NCBI RefSeq assembly: GCF_954871325.1
Contig: NC_088775.1
Location: forward strand, 11,199,561 to 11,263,560
Direction: 5' to 3'
From: Gordionus sp. m RMFG-2023
Lineage: Eukaryota > Nematomorpha > Gordioida > Chordodea > Parachordodidae
Length of the DNA: 64,000 nt
The translations under genes and the position numbers were made by a program. The notes under the pieces were generated by a model. It did not search any database. It had not been told where the DNA came from and saw nothing but the letters and a program-made list of their open reading frames with translations. Positions 13,801 to 22,900 of this stretch are shown in pieces. The first letter of the stretch is position 1. Each line of letters begins with the position of its first letter.

Positions 13801-16800
13801 GACATTTTTTTGCTATTACTTATACAAATTTTTTAGAAGAATAATAATTTTAGTATTTTTACATTTTTAAATGTTTGAACTTATCATTTTTTATAGGAGC
13901 AGGCGAGTAATGACTTAGTTATTAACATGCACTATCGACTTTACGCTGTTTTGGTGCACAGCGGCTATTCGACCAATTACGGCCACTATTTTTGCTATTG
14001 CAAAGCCCAAAATGGATTTTGGTATCGGATGGACGATGCTAATGTAAAATTTTGTTTTTACTTCTTTTTTTAACTATTGTGTTTGATTTACCATAGGCAT
14101 TAATTAATCACTCGATTTTAAAATAACCTATATATAAAAATTTTGTAAATTTGGCTAGAAAAAGTATTTAATTTTTTAAAAATATCAAGTTTCCTTACGT
14201 TTTCTCATTTTTAAGCCTTTTTAAAATTTATAGTATCTTGAAGCAAAAAATTTTTTTAATCGGGTTATGGTACGTTAAAAAAAATTGTAACTCATTTTTC
14301 CATACATTGTCAAAATTATGAATTTTTAAAATGGCCGCATGGGAATTGGAGGGTCTACTCCAACAAATGTCGACTAAAAAATTTTTTTCCTTAACGATAC
14401 CGTGAGAATCGGGGCATCTTTAGCCATCCTAATAGCTTTTATTATAATTATGTTTTTGCCACCATTTTTAAAAAATCTAGTTAGTAGTCACCTGATTTAA
14501 AAACTACCGTTTGTTTTTTGTTGTTATTTTCTAGTTTCGATTTGTCCTTATAATTATATTACATCTCTTTTTAAATGTATACTCTTATTATCACAAATAT
14601 ATTTTTTTAGGTAACCCAAACGTCTTTACAGAAAGTTCTTAGCCAGGAAGCCTACATATTATTCTACATTCAGGAAGACAACGACATCAAAAACTTCCAT
14701 AATAACAAGGTTTTCATCTGTCATGAATGTTTTGATAGGACTTTATAAATTATATTTAAATAATTTAAAAAGTTTACACCATCTTCATGTTCAATAATTT
14801 TTTGGCCACCATTTAAAAAAAAATAACACAAATTTTATTAAATATTTTTCCGATTACTAGGCTCACCCAAATCACATTCTATCTAATGGCGTCGCCTCAT
14901 CAATCTTTTACAAAAATCAAAGCTCAATTCAAAACAATACAAATAGTATCAAAGCACGCCAAGATATTAATAATAATAGTATACTAGGACCTAGTTCAAA
15001 CGATGTTGCTACCAAATCACATCTTGATATCGGTGCTAACTCAAATGATATGGCCATTAAATCACCCCTTAATAATCGCGAGATAAAATATGGCAGTCAG
15101 TCTAATTTAAGGCACGCCAGTTTAAATGGTAAATATTTTGTATTATGATCACTTAAAATTTTTTTTAAATGTTATTCCATTTACTTCTTTTTTTTTAAAA
15201 AAATTACCTTCACCTTGAAAATCAATTTTTTTTTATTCAGATAATTTGAAACCTAAAATAATTAATGGGTTAACTCACATGCTAGTTCCTTACCCGGAAT
15301 CGCCACCAACTCCTAACTTGGAGAATTTGAAGAATCTTAACCCAACTTCTAACTCGAAAATGCCGTCGAATAACATGGATGAGACGACTAGTAACGATAA
15401 ATCAAACGGGACCAATAAAAAATGGAAAGATTTTAATTCCAAGTATAACTCATTGGCCGCTTCCTTCGGCATCAACAGATCTTCGACCAGTCATTCAAAT
15501 GGCAACGATAATCAGAATTATGGTGCAGCTACTGAAAAATTGACAAATACACCGAACCCCGCCAAACATTCCAAGATTAGTTTTAGTTTATTTAGCGGTA
15601 AAAGTCCAGTTTTAGCCATTACGCCATTCAAAAATAATAGTAGTAATTCATCAAAAGTTTCTACCACATCTCTCGACCAATCGAGTTCCGCGAAAGTCGA
15701 TAATACCCCCAGCGAAAATAATTTCAATCTAAATAATAATGATTCTAATAATATTAATAACGACACGCTGTCAAATGAAGAGCTCGGTAAGAGGGTACAC
15801 GGAAATCTTAAAATTATTATTAAGAAAAAGAACCAAATTGACAATTCTCGTTGCACGTCCTATATCGCGGAATTGTGTGATGATAATAATCATATACCTT
15901 CAAAATCTCAACCGAACTCTACAAAAGTTATTATGAACACGAACAGAAAGTCTTCTAATGAACCCATCGATACTACTGAATCTATCACTAATCTCGAACC
16001 GATTTTAGACCAATCGGCTAAAATCCTGGACTCAAGTACTAGAACCAATTCAAACGATTCAGAGCTTTATAAACGCAAACACTCGCGACGTCATAGAGAC
16101 CATAAAAATCGCCACAAGGAACATAAAAACCGGGAGAAAAAATTGCGCATAGAAATCAACAATGGAAAAAGTCTTTTAAGTGGTTCTAGCACCAACTCAA
16201 ATAAACACCCCCCAAAATCGGAATTAGGAGTTAGATTATCGCAAACGTTAAACAATGGATTGGAAGACTGTGAAGATGAACGGAAGAAGCCTCACAAACA
16301 TAAAAAGAAGAAAAGAAAACGTAGTAGAGAAAGACTGGTCGACAGTTCTAGGATACGTGCTGCTGCGAATGACGAAATAGTTGATAATCGTAAAATCGAA
16401 AACCTCGATCAGCTGACAAACAACGTTAGGTCAGATGATGGTAAGAAGGATACTAAAAATATGATCGCGACAATTGTTAATGCTGCCGACAGCGAAAAAA
16501 ATAATCAAACTCAAGGGGCCTCGTCCCTGTATACATTTCCATTCAAGAAGGACGTTAAACCAACAAGTTTTTTTTAAAAAAATTTGAAAGTTTAAATGAT
16601 ATATATAAAATTACATTGTAATTAGGACACCAAAATCCATGAGCAAATGTGTTCTCATATTTTAAATCAGTTGCTGGAAGTAATTTTTAAACATGTAAAA
16701 TCCAAAGTATATACCAGCAGGCTTGAAGTAACTTACCTTATAAATTTCACACTTTTTCTGTGGAAATTTTGTATATTTTTCAGAGACCCATACGTACCAT

Positions 16801-19409
16801 TTATACGGCCAGGCCAGGATTTTATATTTTCCTAGCCCGGATTTTTTAATGAATATTTAAAATATTATGTTTAAAAAAAAATTCGGCTTGGGCCTGATGT
16901 ATCTAAAAAATTAAAATAAGGCTCGGCCCGTGTACCAAGGTAAGGTTTAGGGCCTGCAGGTCTCTGATATTTTTAAAAATGTTTACGAAAAATCAATGTA
17001 GAAAATAATAGTTCAAAAGTTTATATCAAAATAGTCCCACATTCTCGATGTGAGTATGGGTGGAGTATATTTTCGATCAAATCAGAATTTTTTTAATAAG
17101 TTCCCTCAGTTAAAATGCAGAGTTTCCAAATTTCCTGAAGATTCCTTATATTTCAATAAATATGGCATGTCATCGGCCTAATATTATAGTGTTCTATATC
17201 ATTTTCGAAATTTTTCATTAGAGCTTTAAAAAAAGTTTCTTGTATTTTAAATAGGAGATAACGCCTAAACAATTCAAATAATGGATTATATCCTAAATTA
17301 TATTTTAATATTTTTTATGATAATTTGGAAGAATTATGCTAACTGAAGAATTACGCTAACTAAAGAGTTGATTTAATCGAAAAAATATGGATATGGAATA
17401 CTAAAACTAATACTAAGTCAGCGATGTATATATTTATATAGTAATTATATCATTCTTTATAAAATTGCTACAGACACAATGCATTATAATAACGCCGCTG
17501 ATATCATTACAAATTCTACTCATTCGCCCGTTACAAATTTCGATAAAAATCAATCGTTAAAATTATACCTATCGCAGAATAAACTGAGCCCATATTCCAA
17601 AAATTTTGGTTCTAACAGGAACAAAGGTTTGTATTATATTATAAATATTTTTAATGAATTATATAACAACATTATATCGTCTCTTATTACAATTTCGAAA
17701 GTATAAATGGCTAAATTAAATTCATTAGTTGTTAAATCATTAAACTTTGGTTACGATAATCCTGAAAAATTGGTCTTAAATCTTCAAGTTGAGGCTAAGC
17801 TTAGAAGTTTAAGTTTATTTTTTTTAGGCTAAGATTGATTAGGCCGTATTGTAGTTGGCGATAGTTAGGTGTTTTAACATCTCTAAAATTTATCATATCA
17901 AAGAATATACCGCCTTAATAAGGGGGAGGGGGGTTGATTTGAACATGTGATCGAAATTAAAATAATTTTAAATTTGCAAACAAGGGTGTCATCCCCCCTT
18001 TTCCCTTTTGAGTAAATTGCTTTATTAATCATAAATAATTATCTACAACAAAATAAAGTAAGGGCTAGAGAATCACGCTATTCTTGTCAGATATTTGACC
18101 TGTTGATGGTTAATATTGCTACTTTAACCGACTAAAGATAGTAAAGTTTTAAATGGAAGATAAGGTAAGATGATATGAGATAGCTATTAGATTTTAATAT
18201 TTAAGATGAAAAATTTCAAAAGGTAAATTATTTTTTCAAGTCTTTCATACGTCCATTTTCTACCCTTAACAAAAAATAGCTCACAACATTCCAATTTTAC
18301 AAACGTTGATATCACTTTTTGTTTATTATGATAAAAAAAATATAATTTATATTTGGCATTTAATGACTTTGGCCTAGTTTAATAAATTGAAATATCTGGC
18401 AAAAATATAAATATGCCAAAATGTCATAGGCGGCCATTATGGAAAGTTTATTTTATATTCATATTTAATTAAGCAAGCTTTACAAAAAAATATAGTTGTA
18501 ATTTCAAAAAAAAATCTAAAGTTAGAACATTGGAAGATCTAAATAACAACCCAACCGAAGCTGCGGATAATATTTTCAACTCGTCTTATAATAACAAAAT
18601 TAACCAGGTTATTATTATTATGCGTTTTCATAAATTCTATAAAATTTGAGAATTTTTTTATACAACTAATTCCACATTTATAAAATGGTTCCCGTTTTAA
18701 ATCGCTAAAAAAAATGGGAAATCTCCATTACTCTCCTAGAATTTTTTTTTAATAGTAATATTGAAAATAATATTAACAGATGGTAGGAAAGTTTATTCCC
18801 TGAGGTTTTTTTTAAAAAAAAAATCCTCCATTTTTAATGATTTTTTTAAAAACTCAATTAAAAGTGTTTGCTTCCCTAGAATCCATTAATATTATTTCTA
18901 ATATAAAAATTCTAGAAAATTTTAGTGAGATTCCCGATAAAATATTTTATTTTAATTATTACAATTATACCAAGTTATTAATGTTTCTCCAAAAATCAAT
19001 AAATTTTAAGAACTTTCCCTCCTTTCATTTTTTTAAAAAATAATGATAAATATGCTTTAACCAATAAAGAGGGGATTTTGTTTTCTTATTCTTGACAGGA
19101 AACATTTTTTTAAAAAAAATACTCTCCTAAAAAATGGAGAGGGGGGGGGGTGGATATAGAACACTATATTACTTATCCGACGAATATGTAAATTGAATTT
19201 TTATTTGAAGTAATAAATGAACTTTTTTAAATAAATTATTTTATATATTTTAAATATAAAAAAAGCCCAAAAAATTTAGACGCAATTATTCGTTCAACGA
19301 TCTGAACGGAAACGCAAATCGCCACTCAAAATCTTCGAATAAAGAAAAAACTTTATTTATTTTTCCTAAAAATCCGTTTCAATCCTTTTTAGATAACAAA
19401 TTGAAATAA
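956..19409 (+). CDS. USP36: USP36/USP42-type ubiquitin carboxyl-terminal hydrolase, 16-exon gene
   Basis: Cysteine protease (peptidase C19) that removes ubiquitin; USP36 relatives act in the nucleolus. Exons by splice signals and phase: 956-1137, 1179-1249, 1293-1502, 1545-1655, 1732-1834, 3137-3204, 8675-8745, 10408-10490, 13537-13702, 13897-14043, 14611-14709, 14861-15128, 15241-16440, 17474-17626, 18522-18607, 19266-19409. They sum to 3162 nt, 1053 aa. The Cys box [18 protein letters not shown] places the nucleophile near C127; the His box ([14 protein letters not shown]) places it near H385, close to the human positions as I recall them. CxxC pairs of the finger are in exon 7 (CKMC) and exons 8-9 (CEEC). 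The Ser/Asn-rich tail carries basic tracts such as [15 protein letters not shown], fitting nucleolar targeting. An in-frame TGA just upstream supports the ATG at 956. USP36 versus USP42 orthology is not settled. Confidence 0.9.
2176..2380. repeat. CGGCTC MITE copy (in 1986-2810 element)
   Basis: Member of an abundant ~205-215-bp family whose consensus ends are AGTGTTGTTAAACGGCTC and its inverse, with the inner words 'aagcctc', 'atgtccaaacctt' and 'gagcaaaattt'. This copy ends 'gagccatttaacaacatt'. Confidence 0.6.
2578..2739. repeat. CGGCTC MITE copy, partial
   Basis: Contains 'acaatattttagccaaaaag', 'ggtttggacatctatcaatg' and the end 'ggctaattggagccattt', as in other copies of the family. 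The left end is worn away. Confidence 0.5.
3468..5555 (+). mobile_element. hAT element relic (CAGAGTTGTTAAA type) in USP intron 6
   Basis: Terminal inverted repeats: left CAGAGTTGTTAAAGTAGTGC, right the inverse of CAGAGTTGTAGCGCACTAC. The flanking 8-bp target copies are AGAGCCAG (3460-3467) and GGAGCCTG (5556-5563), 6/8 identical, typical of hAT. Inside on the plus strand are transposase fragments: a start at 3745 with an acidic N-terminus and a CLKCKKN zinc-finger-like motif, then TADSWTH (first catalytic Asp region) and TDNGSN (second Asp region) ending near 4640. Two stretches look like transposase introns (about 3985-4080 and 4400-4446, GT/AG). The C-terminal half is missing and a frame break lies near 4237, so it is dead. 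Confidence 0.75.
3745..4640 (+). pseudogene. hAT transposase N-terminal remnant with two apparent introns
   Basis: Reads [16 protein letters not shown]..., a zinc-finger-like CxxC, then after an apparent intron [15 protein letters not shown]; a stop interrupts near 4237, and the reading resumes in another frame as [19 protein letters not shown]...TADSWTHNR and, after a second apparent intron, [18 protein letters not shown]...VTDNGSN. These match the hAT order TDxW then TDNG. The insertion-domain and dimerisation regions are absent. Probably a sister of the element ending at 46498, which shares the first 13 bases of the TIR. Confidence 0.65.
6150..6310 (-). pseudogene. hAT transposase C-terminal remnant
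   Basis: Reverse-strand translation gives [20 protein letters not shown] followed by [14 protein letters not shown], matching the hAT dimerisation block (AxPASSAxxERxFS...RxxL). Only this block survives. It belongs to the outer element 5835-7625. Confidence 0.65.
6381..7340. mobile_element. 960-bp internal-deletion derivative of the CGGCCCGG hAT family
   Basis: Starts CAGAGACCTGCAGAAGTACC and ends GCCTGCAGGTCTCTG. Target copies are CTTGAAAT (6373-6380) and CTTAAAAT (7341-7348). Both ends hold arrays of CGGCCCGGCCCGG in an otherwise A+T-rich setting. The inner right part (about 7070-7190, 'gttaactttcaccaaac', 'tattaatcataactata') matches the inner right part of the 6.1-kb element at 61205-61290, so this is a deletion derivative of that family. 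It is itself interrupted by a CGGCTC MITE at 6658-6868. Confidence 0.8.
6658..6868. repeat. CGGCTC MITE copy, well preserved (third nesting level)
   Basis: Left end TGTTGTTAAACGGCG, right end CGAGCCGTTTAACAACACT; about 211 bp and clearly palindromic at both ends. One of the best-preserved copies in the window and a good reference for the family. Confidence 0.75.
8153..8368. repeat. CGGCTC MITE copy
   Basis: Left end AGTGTTGTTAAACGGCTCGA, right end GAGCTGTTTAACAACACT, 216 bp. The open frame across it is a by-product and not a gene. Confidence 0.75.
8461..8544. repeat. 84-bp near-perfect hairpin (miniature inverted repeat)
   Basis: Left arm GTCAGCAGAGTATTATAGTG continuing TTCCATATCCA; right arm TGGATATAGAACATTACAAT continuing ACTCAGCTGAC. 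The arms (~30 bp) pair almost fully around a ~22-nt A+T loop. Related words (TATAGTGTTCTATATC near 17190; ATATAGAACACTATATTA near 19150) suggest a dispersed family. It lies 130 bp upstream of USP exon 7. Confidence 0.7.
9116..9245. repeat. CGGCTC MITE fragment
   Basis: Starts AGTGTTGATAAATCTCTCGA and keeps 'tgcccaactcaatattgtg' and 'aaatattacgtttaag', then loses similarity before the right end. Confidence 0.45.
9826..9872. repeat. Short tandem repeat, ~20-bp unit
   Basis: About two and a half copies of TTCCTTATATTTCACCTTGT. In USP intron 7, with no other feature. Confidence 0.5.
10005..10197. repeat. CGGCTC MITE copy with flanking direct repeat
   Basis: Left part 'tatggttcgatttttaaaa', right end GGGCGGTTTAACAACATT. 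The 12-bp word GGTATTTAGTAG occurs at 9994-10005 and again at 10198-10209, which includes the target duplication. Confidence 0.65.
10923..11692. mobile_element. Complete AGGGCTGTGCC-type TIR element with perfect 8-bp TSD
   Basis: Ends AGGGCTGTGCC and GGCACAGCCCT. Identical target copies AAAAAAGT at 10915-10922 and 11693-11700, so hAT-like by TSD length. The right end has GATCGGCCCGACCCGATAT-type GC words. It contains a CGGCTC MITE at 11137-11340, in the same relative place as in the copy at 1986-2810. No open frame. Length 770 bp. Confidence 0.8.
11137..11340. repeat. CGGCTC MITE copy (in 10923-11692 element)
   Basis: Starts AGTGTTTTTAAACAGTTCC, ends TCGAGCCGTTTATCAACACT. Shared position with the copy at 2176-2380. 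Confidence 0.65.
13537..14709 (+). CDS. USP36: USP36-like exons 9-11 (catalytic His box and end of the protease domain)
   Basis: Exon 9 (13537-13702) completes a CxxC pair with exon 8 (CEE|CKRKVP) and carries FHLKRF, the USP family 'LKRF' strand. Exon 10 (13897-14043) holds YAVLVHSG and GHYFCY with the catalytic His, then WYRMDDA with the acidic residue that usually orients the His. Exon 11 (14611-14709) has EAYILFY, the terminal beta strand of the USP fold. All junctions have GT/AG and matching phase (0/0/0). Confidence 0.88.
14861..16577 (+). CDS. USP36: USP36-like exons 12-13, low-complexity basic tail (read-through ORF to 16577)
   Basis: Exon 12 (14861-15128) and the large exon 13 encode a Ser/Asn-rich, probably disordered region with two basic blocks ([15 protein letters not shown] and [15 protein letters not shown]), like the C-terminal nucleolar region of USP36. 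The frame stays open to a stop at 16575-16577. A strong donor, GTAAGA, lies at 16441 in phase 1, and the next acceptor (17471-17473) is in the matching phase. I therefore place the main exon end at 16440 and treat 16441-16577 as an intron-retention alternative ending in TSFF. Which form dominates cannot be told from sequence. Confidence 0.75.
16781..16966. mobile_element. 186-bp MITE of the CGGCCCGG hAT family, perfect TSD
   Basis: Starts CAGAGACCCATACGTACC and ends GGCCTGCAGGTCTCTG. Identical 8-bp target copies ATATTTTT at 16773-16780 and 16967-16974. Only the two ends of the family remain ('acggccaggccagg', 'aggctcggcccg'). Sits in USP intron 13. Confidence 0.85.
17474..19409 (+). CDS. USP36: USP36-like C-terminal exons 14-16
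   Basis: Three coding-like exons follow: 17474-17626 (acceptor CTACAG, donor GTTTGT), 18522-18607 (acceptor TCTAAAG, donor GTTATT) and 19266-19409 ending in TAA. Phases 1/1, 1/1 and 0/0 fit exactly when joined to the donor at 16441, giving 127 further residues ([13 protein letters not shown]..., then [14 protein letters not shown]..., ending FLDNKLK). Composition (Asn/Ser-rich) continues that of exon 13. I do not recognise a domain here. The alternative is a separate small gene starting at ATG 17479, but the phase match favours the USP tail. Confidence 0.55.
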
Positions 19410-19918
19410 ATTTTCTCGACAGATAGCTTTTAGAGATGTATATATGTTTTCATTCATTCATTGTTACGCGATTTTGAAACATTGCTAAGTTTTCTTTTTC
19501 AAAAAAATAAATATATTACATATTTCAATTTGTAATTTATATTATATTTATTCAAACCCGACACTGATTTATGCTATGTTATGATATGATAATATATTTA
19601 AATAATTACGTTTCAAAATACATCCCCCCAAAAAATATAATATTTATCTGCAAAAAAATTTGAAGTTATTTTTTAATGTACACAATTTCTTACCCATTTT
19701 TTTATTAGCAATTTAAAAAATTATCATTTATTTTCGTAACGAATATTTTGTTTTGTAATATGAAAGAAAATACATATTTCTAAAAAAAACGTAAAATTAT
19801 GAATAAAAGCATAAAAGATTATGTTTCAATAAAATTAAGAGAAAAAAACCATTAATATCAAAATGTATTATTTTAAAGTTGTATTTAAATTATGATTTAT
19901 AGATGAAGAGGGCAATAT
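19410..19918. other. Intergenic stretch between the USP 3' end and a minus-strand exon
   Basis: Convergent 3' ends: USP stops at 19409 and the minus-strand exon stops at 19919. A+T-rich; AATAAA-like words (about 19506 and 19801) could serve as polyadenylation signals but are common by chance here. No repeat recognised. Confidence 0.35.
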
Positions 19919-22900
19919 TTAAATATTCCGCTTGATCATACTCTCATATATATCCATGCACAAATTAAGCAAAGTACATCTTGACATGAAAGGGAAATCG
20001 TGCTTGGCTTTGATCGTTTCTGATACTGCTGCTTGTGCCGCGTCTATACTACCTCTTTTGGCAAACATAGCCGGTTGGGACATAAGCGGATCTATTTTTA
20101 ACAATATTAAAATTATGGCAAATTGATAAATTGATAACCATTGGGTTGATACAAATATCTTACATTTTTTTGCAGCAGTATGTTTTATTAAAAAGTTCCT
20201 AAATTAATTTTGATTAAATGTCTTAGTTAAAAAAGGATAAAAGTGGATATTCGGCAGGAGTCTCAGCTTCATTAGCCTAGAGGGGTCTAGAGAGCATTGT
20301 AACTATCCATGCATTTAACTTTGATATATGCCTATTCAAAAAAACGAATATTCGTTTCGAATGATTCGAATCCAGTATAAATTGTTTTGTTCAAATAATT
20401 TGATCGAATATTATTTTATTAATTATTCATAATAATTATCAATATGTTTTTTAATAAAATTTAAAATTTGTTATTCCTATGGATAACCTATCAATTTGAT
20501 AGGTGATATGATTAACAATGTATAGATCGACTACTCGTGAAAGTCATTTCTTAGTTGGAACCACCTCTCTTATAAAGAAACTGAGAAAAACTGCCTTAAA
20601 AATTGGCTTGGCATTATAAATTAAATTAATATGCATTTTAATTTCGTTACTAACCTAATCGTATGTTTATCAGATTTTTATAATAATTTGAATTAATATA
20701 GCAGAATATCTTTAAAAAAACTTAATGGAATACGAATGATAAATTATTCAATCCGTTTAAACGAACAATGCTATTAGCTTAATTATGAATTAATAGTATC
20801 AGATGACTGAATGATGAAGTTGTGTAAGCCTCATCTACGATATTATATCACCAAACCTAAAACATTACCTTGTAAATCATTTAAAGTGCATTATTAAAAA
20901 AAAAGGATGCAAATAATGTTTGTCTATCAATGTATACCAATTACATTATTGATTTTAAAGATGCACATACATTGAAGTCTGCTGTAACTGTCACTGGCTG
21001 TAATAGACCATCTAAATACCTTTAAATAGCGGACTTCAATTTACTTCATTTTTTAAATATATTTTAATGAACGTTGATGTGAACATAAAATGAGATTTAT
21101 TCAAAATACCTCCTTAACTGTGCATCCATTTAAATTTAATTTAACAACTTATTTTATTATATAGTAATAGTATAATCACGGTGAGAAAAGATTAGAAGCG
21201 TTAGGTGATAAGGAATGAGGATAGAAGCGATAGGTGATGCCTTGAGGAGAAATAGGGTTTGACATGTTGAACAGAAGTCGGAAGATCTATTGGATGAACA
21301 GATGTCGTCTGTTTGAACAAGAGGGCGATCAATCAAATACAAAATGAATAAAATTGCAGATAACACAAATTTTAGGTTCATGGGCGATGCCCGGGTGCGC
21401 GGGACATGGAGCAAGATGATTAGAAGGGAAACTGGCCTATCCGGGGGAACATAAAAAAGGTTCACTAAACAAAAAGAAGTTACCTAATATAGGTAACTCA
21501 CATTTTTATTAATGCTTATATTTTAAATTAACATCAACCTTTCGCAATAAAAGATACGATTTTAATAAAAAAAAAATTATAATGGTTCAAAAAATATTAA
21601 GGATAATTTAAAATAATATCAATAAATAGATCTTTAAAACTCGTTCTACAGTTGAATCTATGAATTATCATACTTGCAACCAAATATGGAAATTAAAGTG
21701 CTAGACAATACTCACTTTAAAGGATATCTAGATATAATTCTTGTGAAGATGCTATAAGAAACGAAGAAAATGTAAAAAAAACTAGGGCATAGAATAGATT
21801 GTAGTTCTAAATAATTTTTTATATTCTTACTGTTAAAATCAATCGAATCTTTCAGAAATTACACAAAATTTATGTGAAATATTACTATTCATCATAGGCA
21901 TTCCAGACATATAGGAAGGTGGTCCCATAATTCCGGGCAAAGGTGGCGGAAACATAGAAGTCGTTTGCATATAGTTCGTTTGCATGGTTTGCACTTAAAA
22001 TATCAATAATAAAAATAAAATAATGTTAAAATTTGATATTTTGTAAAGAACCTTAAATAAAATCTAAAAAAAAAAATATTAGTTAAAGGAATATCTAGTT
22101 GTGGCCAAAACAGAATACTGGTTAGGAAAGATCAAAATCTTGTGAGATATCCTTATTGTGGAGAATTTAACTTAACCAAGATATTTAAAAAAGGGGTGTC
22201 AAAATTTATAACTGCTTATCCCATGGCGCATTGCATTATTGAAATATTTAAGGGGGAAAGGAGCCTCTTAGTATAAACGTAGTCAGTATTATAGAGACGA
22301 ATTTTTTTTCGATTTCTACCACAGTCCTTATGGCAAATATTATCGATATATTATCTACCAATATTTCTGTAGGGTTATTTGAATTAGTTCACATTTGAAT
22401 TTTATTTATTTTATTTTTATGACATTCTCAGTAAAATAATATACATATTTTCACGTATGATAGAAATAATTTAAGGAGTTATAAATAAAAAATGCTTAAA
22501 ATATAATTAATAAATCCTGACGGTAAATTGTTTATTAAACGATAAAATAATCCTAAAACCTAAATTATTGTTCGCATTGCTCTCTTCCTTCATTTTTACT
22601 CTAAATGATTTGAATTTTTTTTAAAAAAATCATACATACCCAAATTTGAATTATAATCAATATTATACACTATCAAATAACCTTGATGTCAAAAAATTTA
22701 GACCATACTCATAACCTATAAATTTAACATTTTGAATATGTCAAAATTCATAAAATATTTTAAAAAACAATCATATATTTAAAGAATGTGAGAATCAATT
22801 ATTAATTTTAAAAAAAACCCATATCATAATGTCAAAAACTCTTATTTTTATCTTTATATCTGATTTAACAAATAGATTATGGGATCGTTTAAAATATAAA

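Noticed and set aside
15290-15936. Minus- and plus-strand open frames inside USP exon 13
   Set aside because: Shadows of the large exon; they have no splice or domain support.
21157-21465. 102-codon open frame on the minus strand
   Set aside because: Slightly richer in G+C than its surroundings, but the residues are low-quality hydrophobic/Ser runs, both strands are partly open, there is no domain, and it could not be phase-chained to the neighbouring minus exons.
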